Source: Ruminococcus sp. (GTDB lineage: Bacteria; Bacillota; Clostridia; Oscillospirales; Ruminococcaceae). Taken from it: a DNA stretch of 64,000 bases. Positions 8,252 to 17,530 of the stretch are shown here, piece after piece. The stretch lies in the NCBI GenBank assembly GCA_015066875.1, contig SVNM01000004.1, positions 1 to 64,000 on the forward strand. The letters are read 5' to 3'. Position numbers and translations under genes: made by a program. The notes under the pieces are model-generated. The model had not been told where the DNA came from. It searched no databases and saw only the letters and a program-made list of their open reading frames with translations. Numbering within the stretch: the first letter of the stretch is position 1; each line of letters opens with the position of its first letter.

Positions 8252-9604
8252 ATGGGAAGATTATTTGGTACAGACGGAGCAAGAGGAGTTGCTATTACTG
8301 AGCTTACTACTGAGCTTGCTATGCAGATAGGCAGAGCAGCAGCTCTGGTGCTTACAAAAAAGGTAAGCCATAAGCCTCAGATTGTTATCGGCAAGGATAC
8401 AAGAATTTCATCTGATATCCTTGAAGCTGCTCTTTGCGCGGGTATCTGCTCTGTCGGTGCTGACGCTATTATACTGGGAGTAGTTCCCACCCCTGCTGTT
8501 GCATTTCTCGTTCAGGAGAAAAATGCCGATGCGGGAGTTATGATCTCGGCTTCACATAACAGCGTTGAGTTCAACGGCATCAAGCTTTTTGCTTCAACAG
8601 GCTATAAGCTCAGCGACGAAACAGAAGAGGAAATCGAGCGTCTTATTCTTGATAATCCCGAGGAAATCACCCTCGCTTCACATACATCAGTGGGAAGAAT
8701 AACTCACTGTGATACAGCTGTAACTGAGTACATAGAGCACGTAAAGGCTTCCATAGATACGGATTTAAGCGGTCTGAGAGTTGCTCTTGACTGTGCAAAC
8801 GGAAGCTCATCAGCAACTGCAAAGCGTCTTTTTGAAGAGCTTGGTGCAGATGTAAAGCTTATCAGCGCAGAGCCCGACGGTACAAATATCAACAAGAACT
8901 GCGGTTCAACACATATGGAAAATCTTATGAGCTTTGTTGTGGAAAACAGCTGTGACTGCGGTCTTGCCTTTGACGGCGACGCTGACAGATGTCTTGCCGT
9001 TGACGAAAAGGGCGAGCTCATTGACGGCGATAAGCTCATTGCGATCTGCGCAAAGGCTTACAAGGAACAGGGCAGACTTAAAAATAATTCAGCTGTTGTT
9101 ACAGTTATGACAAACCTCGGCTTCAGATATTTTGCAAAGGATAACGATATCGATATCGTTACAGCCAATGTGGGCGACCGCTATGTGCTTGAAAAAATGC
9201 TCGACGGTGATTACAATATCGGCGGTGAGCAGAGCGGTCATATCATCTTCCTCGATAACGCTACAACAGGCGACGGACAGCTCTCAGGCGCAAAGGTGCT
9301 TGAGATACTTAAGAATTCAGGCAAGAAAATGAGCGAGCTTGCCGATGTTATGCAGAAATTCCCACAGGTAATGATAAATGTACGCATTACTCCCAAGGAT
9401 AAGGAAGTATGGAAAAACGACAAGGCTATTACAGGTCTTATCGAAGAGCACGAGAAGACTCTCGGCGAATCAGGCAGAATTCTTGTACGTGAAAGCGGTA
9501 CCGAGCCCCTTATCCGTGTAATGATCGAGGGTAAGGATTTTGCTCAGATAAACGCAATGGCTATGGAAATCGCAGATACTATCAAGGAGCGTTCGGGAAA
9601 GTAA
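8252..9604 (+). CDS. glmM: Phosphoglucosamine mutase
   Basis: Interconverts glucosamine 6-phosphate and 1-phosphate for UDP-GlcNAc and peptidoglycan synthesis. 450 residues with the phosphoserine loop MISASHNS (active Ser101), the metal loop FDGDADR, the sugar loop GGEQSGH and the phosphate loop RESGTEPLIRVM. ATG at 8252 follows GGAG; an upstream in-frame TTG at 8234 is not needed. Confidence 0.95.
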   Translation: MGRLFGTDGARGVAITELTTELAMQIGRAAALVLTKKVSHKPQIVIGKDTRISSDILEAALCAGICSVGADAIILGVVPTPAVAFLVQEKNADAGVMISASHNSVEFNGIKLFASTGYKLSDETEEEIERLILDNPEEITLASHTSVGRITHCDTAVTEYIEHVKASIDTDLSGLRVALDCANGSSSATAKRLFEELGADVKLISAEPDGTNINKNCGSTHMENLMSFVVENSCDCGLAFDGDADRCLAVDEKGELIDGDKLIAICAKAYKEQGRLKNNSAVVTVMTNLGFRYFAKDNDIDIVTANVGDRYVLEKMLDGDYNIGGEQSGHIIFLDNATTGDGQLSGAKVLEILKNSGKKMSELADVMQKFPQVMINVRITPKDKEVWKNDKAITGLIEEHEKTLGESGRILVRESGTEPLIRVMIEGKDFAQINAMAMEIADTIKERSGK

Positions 9605-9624
9605 ACGTAAAAAAGGATTTGCTT

Positions 9625-10050
9625 ATGAAAACGATTAAGCTTTACTGGTCTATGCCTATTGAAATTGATGACTTCTTTGATAGCGAAGAGCGTAAGGATG
9701 TCGGAATTTATTATATCACACGAAAACACGGTAATAAGGAGACTCCGCTTTATATAGGTATGACTTCCGATAGTTTTAATAACCGTATGAAAAGTCACAA
9801 ATATTGGCTGAAAGAATATCGAGGCAAAATTTTCATTCGACTTGGGCGAATAATTTCCCCTAATTGGTATGAGTGGGATAAACATCAACAGCTTATCCAC
9901 GAAACAGAAAGCCTCTTGATTTACAATATGCGTGATATTCTTCGAGAAAATACAACAAACACCAAAAGCGTGTTTATTTCTGAGGATACCATTGTTATCA
10001 ATTACGGGCACAGCAGTGTAATTCCCAAAAGAATAACGCATTATGCCTGA
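9625..10050 (+). CDS. Small GIY-YIG-superfamily protein
   Basis: 141 residues. The N-terminal half carries the signature pair GIYYI and PLYIGMT, followed by an arginine in NNRMKSH and a glutamate in IHETESLLIYN, the order found in GIY-YIG nucleases. No added DNA-binding domain is visible. It is more AT-rich than glmM and the methyltransferase beside it, which hints at acquisition. ATG at 9625 has AAAGG eight bases upstream. A homing enzyme, repair nuclease or inactive form are all possible. Confidence 0.6.
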   Translation: MKTIKLYWSMPIEIDDFFDSEERKDVGIYYITRKHGNKETPLYIGMTSDSFNNRMKSHKYWLKEYRGKIFIRLGRIISPNWYEWDKHQQLIHETESLLIYNMRDILRENTTNTKSVFISEDTIVINYGHSSVIPKRITHYA

Positions 10051-10129
10051 GCAGCCTGCGATACATTATCCATAAGATGTATTGCAGACATATTACTTTC
10101 AAAAAATACCCTGAAAGGGAGATATAAAT

Positions 10130-10999
10130 TTGAGAACAGCAAAAAACTGGAAAGACTATATAATTCTTGACACCTCAGACGGTGAAAAGCTTGAAACCTG
10201 GGGCGGAGTAAGCCTTGTGCGCCCCGATCCCCAGATAATCTGGAAAACCCATAAGAAGCACCCTCTCTGGAAAGGTGCCGACGGTCATTATCACCGCTCT
10301 GCTTCGGGCGGAGGTAAGTGGGAATTCCGCAAAAAGCTTCCCGAAAGCTGGAATATCAGCTACGGCAATCTTACCTTCAACATTCGTCCCACAGGCTTCA
10401 AGCATACGGGACTTTTCCCCGAACAGGCTGTAAACTGGGACTTTATGGCTGATAAGATAAGAAATGCAGGCCGTGAAATAAGCGTGCTCAACCTGTTTGC
10501 ATATACAGGCGGAGCTACTCTTGCCTGTGCAGAAGCCGGCGCTTCAGTGTGCCACGTTGACGCTTCAAAGGGTATGGTGCAGTGGGCAAGAGACAATGCA
10601 GGCGCATCAGGACTTTCAGATCGTCCTATCCGCTGGATCGTTGACGACTGCGAGAAATTCATCGCCCGTGAAATCCGCAGAGGAAGAAAATACGACGCTG
10701 TTATTATGGACCCTCCAAGCTACGGCAGAGGTCCGGGCGGAGAGGTATGGAAGCTTGAAAACTGCGTTTTCGATTTAGTGAAGCTCTGCGAGGGCGTTTT
10801 GTCCGACAATCCGCTGTTTTTCCTTATAAACAGCTATACTACTGGACTTTCACCCTCTGTAATGGGATACATCCTGGGCACAGTGCTTACCGATAAATTC
10901 GGCGGAGAGGTGTCCTTCGACGAAATCGGACTTCCCGTTCAGTCAACAGGAATGACTCTGCCCTGTGGCTCTACAGCTATATGGGAGGGCTCAAAGTAA
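10130..10999 (+). CDS. Class I SAM-dependent RNA methyltransferase (RlmI/RlmK-like)
   Basis: 289 residues with a TTG start behind GAAAGGGAG. The Rossmann core shows motif I LNLFAYTGGATL, an acidic motif II (VDASKGMVQWARDN) and motif IV DPPSYGRG, typical of COG1092 enzymes that methylate 23S rRNA bases. The N-terminal ~100 residues contain RPTGFKHTGLFPEQ, a conserved lead-in of this group. The exact target base is not known. Confidence 0.8.
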   Translation: MRTAKNWKDYIILDTSDGEKLETWGGVSLVRPDPQIIWKTHKKHPLWKGADGHYHRSASGGGKWEFRKKLPESWNISYGNLTFNIRPTGFKHTGLFPEQAVNWDFMADKIRNAGREISVLNLFAYTGGATLACAEAGASVCHVDASKGMVQWARDNAGASGLSDRPIRWIVDDCEKFIAREIRRGRKYDAVIMDPPSYGRGPGGEVWKLENCVFDLVKLCEGVLSDNPLFFLINSYTTGLSPSVMGYILGTVLTDKFGGEVSFDEIGLPVQSTGMTLPCGSTAIWEGSK

Positions 11000-11021
11000 T
11001 CATCAGAGAGGAGAAGCTGTA

Positions 11022-11216
11022 ATGGCAAAAAAAGGAAAAAGATTTGTAAAGATATACTCTCAGGGACTTGCTCCCTCAATCGAAATATGGGTTGATAAGA
11101 CTACGGGAGTAAATTATCTTTTCCGTTCCGACGGATATGCAGGCGGACTTTCACCGCTTCTTGACAAGGACGGAAAGCCTGTAATAACTCCACAGAGCGA
11201 GCTTGAGGAACTTTAA
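11022..11216 (+). CDS. DUF6440 family small protein
   Basis: 64 residues, recognised by the pattern [17 protein letters not shown] and [15 protein letters not shown], which recurs in small Firmicutes proteins of this DUF. Function unknown; no membrane segment. ATG at 11022 follows GAGGAG. Its TAA overlaps the ecfA1 ATG (TAATG). Confidence 0.65.
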   Translation: MAKKGKRFVKIYSQGLAPSIEIWVDKTTGVNYLFRSDGYAGGLSPLLDKDGKPVITPQSELEEL

Positions 11217-12073
11217 TGGAAAAAATCATTGAAATAAAGGGACTCCGCTTTGCCTATCAGGCAGAGGGAGAAAAAGAAAAGGCTCCCGAGGTTTTAAAGG
11301 GAATAGACCTTGAAATCGGCGAGGGCGAGTTTGTTGCTGTGCTTGGACATAACGGTTCGGGAAAATCCACCCTTGCAAAGCACCTCAACGGCATACTTGT
11401 GCCGACTGAGGGCAAGGTTTACGTGGGCGGTATCGATACTGCCGACGAGGAAAAGCTCTTTGAGCTTCGTCAGTGTGCGGGAATGGTTTTTCAGAATCCC
11501 GATAACCAGATAGTTTCTTCCATTGTGGAGGAGGACGTTGCTTTCGGACTTGAAAATCTTGGGGTTCCCTATGAGGAAATGCGCGAAAGGGTAGACGAGG
11601 CTCTTAAAGCCGTTAATATGTACGATTACCGTATGCATTCCCCAAGTCAGCTTTCAGGCGGACAGAAACAGCGTGTGGCAATTGCGGGAATAATCGCAAT
11701 GCGTCCCAAGGTGATAATCCTTGACGAGCCCACAGCTATGCTTGACCCGAAGGGAAGAAAAGAGGTTCTTTCCACCATAAAGCAGATGAACAGGAAATTC
11801 GGCATTACCATAGTTCTTATCACACACTATATGGACGAGGTTGCGCAGTGCGGACGTGTTGTTGTTATGGATAAGGGCAGGGTTGTGCTTGACAATAAGC
11901 CCGAAAAGGTGTTTTCACAGGTAGAGCTTCTGAAGAAAATCGGTCTTGATGTTCCTCAGGTCACAGAGCTTATGTGGGAGCTTAAAAAAGAGGGCTTTGA
12001 TGTTTCAGACGAAATAATCACCGAACAGGACTGTATCAGCGAGATACAGAGACTTTTCGGAGTGAACTCTTAA
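11216..12073 (+). CDS. ecfA1: ECF transporter ATPase A1
   Basis: One of the two ATPases that power energy-coupling-factor vitamin uptake. 285 residues with Walker [10 protein letters not shown], signature LSGGQKQR, Walker [12 protein letters not shown] and the H-loop LITHYMDEV. Overlaps the stop of the preceding gene. Together with ecfA2 and ecfT it makes a shared (group II) module; no substrate-binding S component is in the window, so it must serve S proteins coded elsewhere. Confidence 0.93.
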   Translation: MEKIIEIKGLRFAYQAEGEKEKAPEVLKGIDLEIGEGEFVAVLGHNGSGKSTLAKHLNGILVPTEGKVYVGGIDTADEEKLFELRQCAGMVFQNPDNQIVSSIVEEDVAFGLENLGVPYEEMRERVDEALKAVNMYDYRMHSPSQLSGGQKQRVAIAGIIAMRPKVIILDEPTAMLDPKGRKEVLSTIKQMNRKFGITIVLITHYMDEVAQCGRVVVMDKGRVVLDNKPEKVFSQVELLKKIGLDVPQVTELMWELKKEGFDVSDEIITEQDCISEIQRLFGVNS

Positions 12074-12103
12074 TTATTTATTAAGCAAGGAGCGATAAAA
12101 GAA

Positions 12104-12967
12104 TTGGCAATTCTTAAAACCGAAGAACTGACATATACCTACAGCGTGGGAACTCCGTTTGAGAAAACAGCTGTAGACCACGTAAATCTTGAAATTGAAG
12201 AGGGCGAAATGGTGGGCGTAATGGGTCATACAGGCTCAGGAAAATCCACCCTCATACAGCACTTCAACGGACTTTTACAGCCTACGTCGGGAAAAATATA
12301 CCTCGACGGCAAGGATATCTGGGAAGATAAAAAAAGCATACGTGATGTCAGATTCAAGGTGGGACTTGTATTTCAGTATCCCGAATATCAGATCTTTGAA
12401 GAGACCGTTTATAAGGATATCGCCTTTGGTCCGAAGAATATGGGGCTAGACGACGCTGAGATAAAGAGAAGAGTTCTTGAAACCGCAAACGATATCGGTA
12501 TTCCTGAGGAGCTTTTACAGCGCTCTCCCTTTGAGCTTTCAGGCGGACAGAAACGCCGTGTGGCTATTGCGGGCGTTATGGCTATGGAGCCTAAGGTTCT
12601 TATCCTGGACGAGCCTACTGCCGGTCTTGACCCAGCAGGAAGGGATAAAATCCTGGGACTTATAAAAAAATATCATCAGCGTACAAAAAATACAATACTC
12701 ATAGTCTCGCACAGTATGGAGGATATCGCAAAATTTGCCGATAAAATCCTTGTAATGAGCAAGGCAAAGCTCTTCTGCTATGACGAGACGGTAAAGGTTT
12801 TCAGCCGTGCCGATGAAATAGAGCAGATAGGTCTTGATGTTCCGCAGATAACACGTGTTTTCGGAAATCTTAAAAAATCAGGACTGGATTTCGGCAAGGA
12901 GGTCTACACAGTAGGCTATGCAAAGGAGCTTCTTATAAAAAAGCTCAGAGAAAGAGAGGGTCTGTAA
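12104..12967 (+). CDS. ecfA2: ECF transporter ATPase A2
   Basis: 287 residues; Walker A GHTGSGKST, signature LSGGQKRR, Walker B VLILDEPTAGL, H-loop IVSHSMEDI. TTG start with AAGGAG about 11 bases upstream. Pairs with EcfA1 as the ATPase heterodimer that docks on the EcfT coupling helices. Confidence 0.93.
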   Translation: MAILKTEELTYTYSVGTPFEKTAVDHVNLEIEEGEMVGVMGHTGSGKSTLIQHFNGLLQPTSGKIYLDGKDIWEDKKSIRDVRFKVGLVFQYPEYQIFEETVYKDIAFGPKNMGLDDAEIKRRVLETANDIGIPEELLQRSPFELSGGQKRRVAIAGVMAMEPKVLILDEPTAGLDPAGRDKILGLIKKYHQRTKNTILIVSHSMEDIAKFADKILVMSKAKLFCYDETVKVFSRADEIEQIGLDVPQITRVFGNLKKSGLDFGKEVYTVGYAKELLIKKLREREGL

Positions 12968-13771
12968 TTGCTCAAGGATATAACAATAGGACAGTTTTTT
13001 CCGGGCGAAAGCGTAATACACAGGCTCGATCCCCGATTCAAGATAATAATAACGCTCATTTTCATTGTAATGCTCTTCACAGGCGATTCGATAATCTGTC
13101 TTGCCATAGGAGGAGTTTTTACAATTTTATCAATTATATTGTCGCGTATTCCCGTGAAGATGTTTGCAAAAAGCATAAAGCCACTGTTGCCGTTTCTGCT
13201 TATTACAGCGGTGCTTAATCTGCTTTTTGTAAGCTCAGGCGAAATCTACTGGCAGTGGAAATTCCTTAAGGTAACCTCTGACGGAATAAATATAAGCGTG
13301 TTTATGATAATCAGAATTATTCTGCTTATTGCAGGAAGCTCTCTGCTTACCTATACAACATCGCCTATAACTCTGACAGACGCTATAGAAAGGCTCCTTT
13401 CACCGCTTAAGAAGTTTAAGCTTCCCGTGCACGAGCTTTCTATGATGATGTCGATAGCTTTAAGATTTATCCCCACCCTTATCGAAGAAACCGATAAGAT
13501 TATGTCGGCACAGAAGGCAAGAGGAGCCGAAATCGACACAGGAAGCCTTACAACAAGAACAAAAAATCTTATTTCTGTTATGATACCGCTGTTTGTTTCA
13601 GCTTTCAGACGCGCTGATGAGCTTGCTACTGCGATGGAGTGCCGATGCTATAACGGAGGCGACGGCAGAACAAGACTCAGACAGCTTAAATCTTCCGCAA
13701 GAGACTATATAGCTCTTGGAATTACAGTGCTGTTTCTTGTGGCAGTAATCGTAACCGACAGAATAGTTTAA
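12968..13771 (+). CDS. ecfT: ECF transporter transmembrane coupling protein T
   Basis: 267 residues with about five membrane segments and the two coupling motifs of EcfT: KARGAEIDTG and MECRCYNGGDG. It begins with a TTG immediately after the ecfA2 stop. In many Firmicutes ecfT is followed directly by truA; here a YfhO-type gene lies between them. Confidence 0.92.
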   Translation: MLKDITIGQFFPGESVIHRLDPRFKIIITLIFIVMLFTGDSIICLAIGGVFTILSIILSRIPVKMFAKSIKPLLPFLLITAVLNLLFVSSGEIYWQWKFLKVTSDGINISVFMIIRIILLIAGSSLLTYTTSPITLTDAIERLLSPLKKFKLPVHELSMMMSIALRFIPTLIEETDKIMSAQKARGAEIDTGSLTTRTKNLISVMIPLFVSAFRRADELATAMECRCYNGGDGRTRLRQLKSSARDYIALGITVLFLVAVIVTDRIV

Positions 13772-13791
13772 CATAAATTCAAGGAGTATCT

Positions 13792-16755
13792 ATGGATAAG
13801 AACAAAACAGAAAATCTGCAGGGAAAAAGACTCAGCAGATTCAAGGAAAGCCGTTTATATGATTTTATGTACGAAAAGGGAGCTTTCAATTTCCTTCTTG
13901 CATTTCTCATTCCCGCAGTAATTATGACCTGCGCCTTTGCAAATCAGGGAATTCACCCTTTCGGAAATAATCAGATGCTTGTTGTTGACCTTTGGCATCA
14001 GTATTATCCCTTTTTCCGTGTTGTAAGGGAAAAGCTACTTACGGGGGGATCATTCCTTTATTCATGGCAGAATGGTCTGGGCACAAATTTCCTTTCGCTT
14101 ATCGCATATTACGCATCAAGTCCTCTTAACTGGATTTCAGTGTTTTTCAATGAGGAGCACGTCCGTGACGCCCTTACCTTTATTCTCATTGCGAAAATCG
14201 GCTTTGCGGGAGCATTCTTCAACTGCTTTTTAAGATACACCTTTAAAAGAAAAGATTTTTCAACCTGTATATTCTCAACATTATTTGCTCTTTCAAGCTA
14301 TATGCTGGGATACTACTGGAATGTAATGTGGTTTGATACAGTTGCTCTCTTCCCACTTGTTATGCTGGGAGTAGTGGCAATCTGCCGTGAAAAGAAGTGG
14401 AGAACCTTTACCTTTGCACTTGCTCTTTCACTTATCTCAAACTACTATATAGGATATTTTACCTGTATTTTCACAGTCTTTATGTTTGCCTGTGCAATTA
14501 TAATCTATGCAGAAGGCATAAAGGACTTCTTTGTAAAGCTGTGGATAATCGCCCGTTCGGCTGTGCTTGGAATAGCTCTGGGCGGATTTATCCTTCTTCC
14601 CGCATATTTCGGACTTCAGCTTACAAACAGCGCAAACAACAGCTTTCCTACAGACCGCTCATTCACAGAAAGCTGGATAGATATTTTCGCAAACCTTATC
14701 TCCTACAGCGAGCCGGCTACTAAGGAGGGACTTCCTAACTTTGCCTGTGGTATGCTTGCAATAGTACTTTTCGGAGTATTCCTCTTCAGTGCGGGAATAA
14801 AAATCCGCGAGAAGATATCAGCTCTGCTTATGCTTGCTCTTATAGCGGTAAGCTGTAACCTTAACATACTCAACTATATATGGCACGGTTTTCACTTTAC
14901 AAATATGATACCATACCGTTTTGCCTTTATATTCTCATTTGTGCTTATTGCATCAGCCTACAGGGCATTCGATGTTATGACGGCAAAGGGCATTAAGATA
15001 TATCAGCTTATATTTATGCCTGTTTTCCCGGCAATAGTTATCGCACTCAACTACTTCAAGGATAAAGAAGCTTTTGCCTTTAAGGGAGCTATACTCAGCT
15101 CGGTAATCATTGCGGGCTCATATATTCTTATATTCCTTGCGGTAAAGTGCTTCGGCTTCAAAAACAAAAAGGTTGCAACAGCTATTTTAAGCATTTTTGT
15201 GGGCGGAGCTGTCATTACCGAGTGCTGGAGCAATGCTTCGCTTGGCGTTAAGACCGTAGGTACTTCAAACTATACCTCATATCCTTCAAGAGGTCAGGAG
15301 GTTGAGTCGCTTCTTGATACAGCACGCTCAGCAGATGACTCTCCTTTCTACCGCACCGAGATGTATAAGACATACACTCTCAACGACAGTGCACTTTACG
15401 GCTTTACGGGAATTTCACAGTTCTCTTCCGCAGCAAATGTGTCTGTAACACGCTTTATGAAGGCTCTGGGACTTTACGCTTCAGAAGCAGGAAACCGCTA
15501 TTACTACAGAATAGCCACTCCCGTTGTAAATACTCTTCTGGGAGTAAAATACATTATCTCAAGAGAGGGCGATATAAAGTCAAATGAGCCCGCACTTGAG
15601 TTTTCGGGCGTTTCGGGAAGCACCTATATGTACGAAAACAAGTATCCGCTTTCACTGGGATATATGGTGGAAGGCAGAGTTTTCGATACAGAAAAGATAG
15701 CCTACGACCACCCCTTCGACTATCAGAATAAAATCGTAAAACTGCTTACAGGCATTGAAGAGAACTGCTTTGAACCTCAGCCTGTAGCTCTTGCAGAGTA
15801 CAAGAATCTCAAAGTTACAAAGAAAAATTACGGCAACTACTCGTATACCAAGGAAAACGGCGAAAACAGCGATGGTAGCGTAACATATACCTACGACGGC
15901 ATTGACGGCTGGTATCTTTTCGGCTATGCCAATAACGGTGCCTGTGATAAGGTCAGTGTTGTCAATGGTCGTGAGAGCATCGACGCTAATATCGCAATCG
16001 ACGATTATCCGATTATTTTCCCTATGGGCAATGTACAGTCAGGTGAAACGGCAGAGGTTACTCTGCACGCCGAAAAGGAAACAGGACAGGGAAGCTATAA
16101 AATCCTTGTTTACGGTATGAGCGAGGAGATTTTCCAGACAGCCTATGAAAAACTCGCCGATGAACAGCTGGAGATTACCTCTTTCAGCGACAGAAAAATC
16201 ATAGGCAGAGTAAATGCCCGGAAGGACGGAGCAATGCTCTTCTCAATGCCTTATGAAAAGGGCTGGAGCGTCTATGTTGACGGGCAGAAGGTAAAGACCG
16301 CAAAGGTTATGGGAGCTCTGCTTGGTGCACAGGTGCCTGCTGGCGAGCACGAAATAAAGCTTGTTTACACTCCTGAGGGCTTCACTGTGGGAGTCACAGC
16401 AACCTTTGTAAGCCTTGCACTGTGTATTCTGATTTCTTTCTTTGACAAAAAGAGGAGAAACAGACTCGCTGAGAGTGAATCTGAGGAAGCTGAGGACAGT
16501 AAGTCCGAGGAGACTTCCGCAGAAAACGCAGAGTCTGAGGGAACTCCAGCAGAAAACGGAGAGTCTGAGGAAACTCCAGCAGAAAATGCAGAGTCTGAAG
16601 AGACTCCTGTGGAAAACGCAGAGTCTGAGGTGACTTCCGCAGAAAACGCAGAGTCTGAGGAGACTCCTGTGGAAAATGCAGAGTCTGAGGGAACTCCCGA
16701 AGAGGAGGATAATGATAAATCTGCCGTGTGTGGAGATGAGAATGAGAAATCTTAA
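13792..16755 (+). CDS. YfhO-family multi-pass membrane protein with acidic repeat tail
   Basis: 987 residues. About a dozen membrane segments in the first ~500 residues, with the family's early HPFGNNQMLVVDLWHQYYP region, then a large extracytoplasmic part and a final membrane segment near 870. YfhO proteins (PF09586) are GT-C-like and are implicated in glycosylating lipoteichoic acid or similar polymers in Gram-positives; the substrate here is unknown. After the last membrane segment comes a cytoplasmic-side tail of ~100 residues of Glu/Ser/Pro repeats, not part of the family. AAGGAG precedes the ATG. Confidence 0.85.
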   Translation: MDKNKTENLQGKRLSRFKESRLYDFMYEKGAFNFLLAFLIPAVIMTCAFANQGIHPFGNNQMLVVDLWHQYYPFFRVVREKLLTGGSFLYSWQNGLGTNFLSLIAYYASSPLNWISVFFNEEHVRDALTFILIAKIGFAGAFFNCFLRYTFKRKDFSTCIFSTLFALSSYMLGYYWNVMWFDTVALFPLVMLGVVAICREKKWRTFTFALALSLISNYYIGYFTCIFTVFMFACAIIIYAEGIKDFFVKLWIIARSAVLGIALGGFILLPAYFGLQLTNSANNSFPTDRSFTESWIDIFANLISYSEPATKEGLPNFACGMLAIVLFGVFLFSAGIKIREKISALLMLALIAVSCNLNILNYIWHGFHFTNMIPYRFAFIFSFVLIASAYRAFDVMTAKGIKIYQLIFMPVFPAIVIALNYFKDKEAFAFKGAILSSVIIAGSYILIFLAVKCFGFKNKKVATAILSIFVGGAVITECWSNASLGVKTVGTSNYTSYPSRGQEVESLLDTARSADDSPFYRTEMYKTYTLNDSALYGFTGISQFSSAANVSVTRFMKALGLYASEAGNRYYYRIATPVVNTLLGVKYIISREGDIKSNEPALEFSGVSGSTYMYENKYPLSLGYMVEGRVFDTEKIAYDHPFDYQNKIVKLLTGIEENCFEPQPVALAEYKNLKVTKKNYGNYSYTKENGENSDGSVTYTYDGIDGWYLFGYANNGACDKVSVVNGRESIDANIAIDDYPIIFPMGNVQSGETAEVTLHAEKETGQGSYKILVYGMSEEIFQTAYEKLADEQLEITSFSDRKIIGRVNARKDGAMLFSMPYEKGWSVYVDGQKVKTAKVMGALLGAQVPAGEHEIKLVYTPEGFTVGVTATFVSLALCILISFFDKKRRNRLAESESEEAEDSKSEETSAENAESEGTPAENGESEETPAENAESEETPVENAESEVTSAENAESEETPVENAESEGTPEEEDNDKSAVCGDENEKS
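16498..16703 (+). repeat. 30-bp coding repeats, seven units
   Basis: Seven imperfect tandem copies of a 30-base unit code for variants of ENAESEETPA/V at the C-terminus of the YfhO-like protein. Substitutions cluster at a few codon positions, consistent with slippage and recombination. Confidence 0.85.
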
Positions 16756-17530
16756 AGTAACTATCGCCTACAGAGGCACAAATTATCACGGCTTTCAGCG
16801 TCAGAGCAACGCTGTTACCGTTCAGGAGACTCTTGAAAAGCACCTTTCAAAAATTCTGAATGAGCCTGTTACGATTACGGGATGTTCACGCACCGATACG
16901 GGTGTTCACGCAAATATGTTCTGCTTCAATGTGAAAACAAACAGTAAAATCCCTTGCCGTGGCTTTGTAAGAGGAGTCAACGGCGAGCTTCCTGAGGATA
17001 TTTCAATCCTCAGCTGTGAGGAAGCAGAGGAGGATTTCCACGCGCGTTTTGACTGCAAGGGTAAGGAGTATATCTATAAAATCCATTGCAGTGAGTCGAA
17101 AAATCCATTCGCAAGCGACCTGATGCTCCACTATCGCAGACCACTTGACCTTGAAGCTGTGCGCAGAGCCTGTGCTCATTTTGTGGGTACCCATGATTTC
17201 TCATCATTCTGTGCCGACTGCAGTACTGTTGCTACCGCAGTAAGAACAATCTACTCCTTCAGGGTGGAAAAATACGGAGATACCGTTGTTGCTGTTGTAA
17301 AAGGCAACGGATTTCTGTATAATATGATAAGAATAATGGTGGGAACTCTTTTAGATGTCAGTGAGAAAAGAATTTCCCCCGATGACATTCCCGACATAAT
17401 TCAGGCAAGGGACAGGTTAAGAGCCGGACGTACTGCTATGGCGCACGGACTTTACCTTAACCGAGTATTTTACAGCGAAGAAGAGCTTTTCAAGGAAGGA
17501 AAGGAGGCTGATATAAGTGCCTATGTATGA
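16742..17530 (+). CDS. truA: tRNA pseudouridine(38-40) synthase TruA
   Basis: 262 residues; catalytic D52 in GCSRTDTGVHA, YRGTNYHGFQRQ at the start, and the C-terminal GNGFLYNMIRIMVGT. Modifies the anticodon stem-loop. The start is taken as ATG 16742, 14 bases inside the end of the YfhO gene, with GGAG six bases upstream. Translation is coupled at both ends, as it also overlaps the next gene by 14 bases. Confidence 0.93.
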   Translation: MRNLKVTIAYRGTNYHGFQRQSNAVTVQETLEKHLSKILNEPVTITGCSRTDTGVHANMFCFNVKTNSKIPCRGFVRGVNGELPEDISILSCEEAEEDFHARFDCKGKEYIYKIHCSESKNPFASDLMLHYRRPLDLEAVRRACAHFVGTHDFSSFCADCSTVATAVRTIYSFRVEKYGDTVVAVVKGNGFLYNMIRIMVGTLLDVSEKRISPDDIPDIIQARDRLRAGRTAMAHGLYLNRVFYSEEELFKEGKEADISAYV

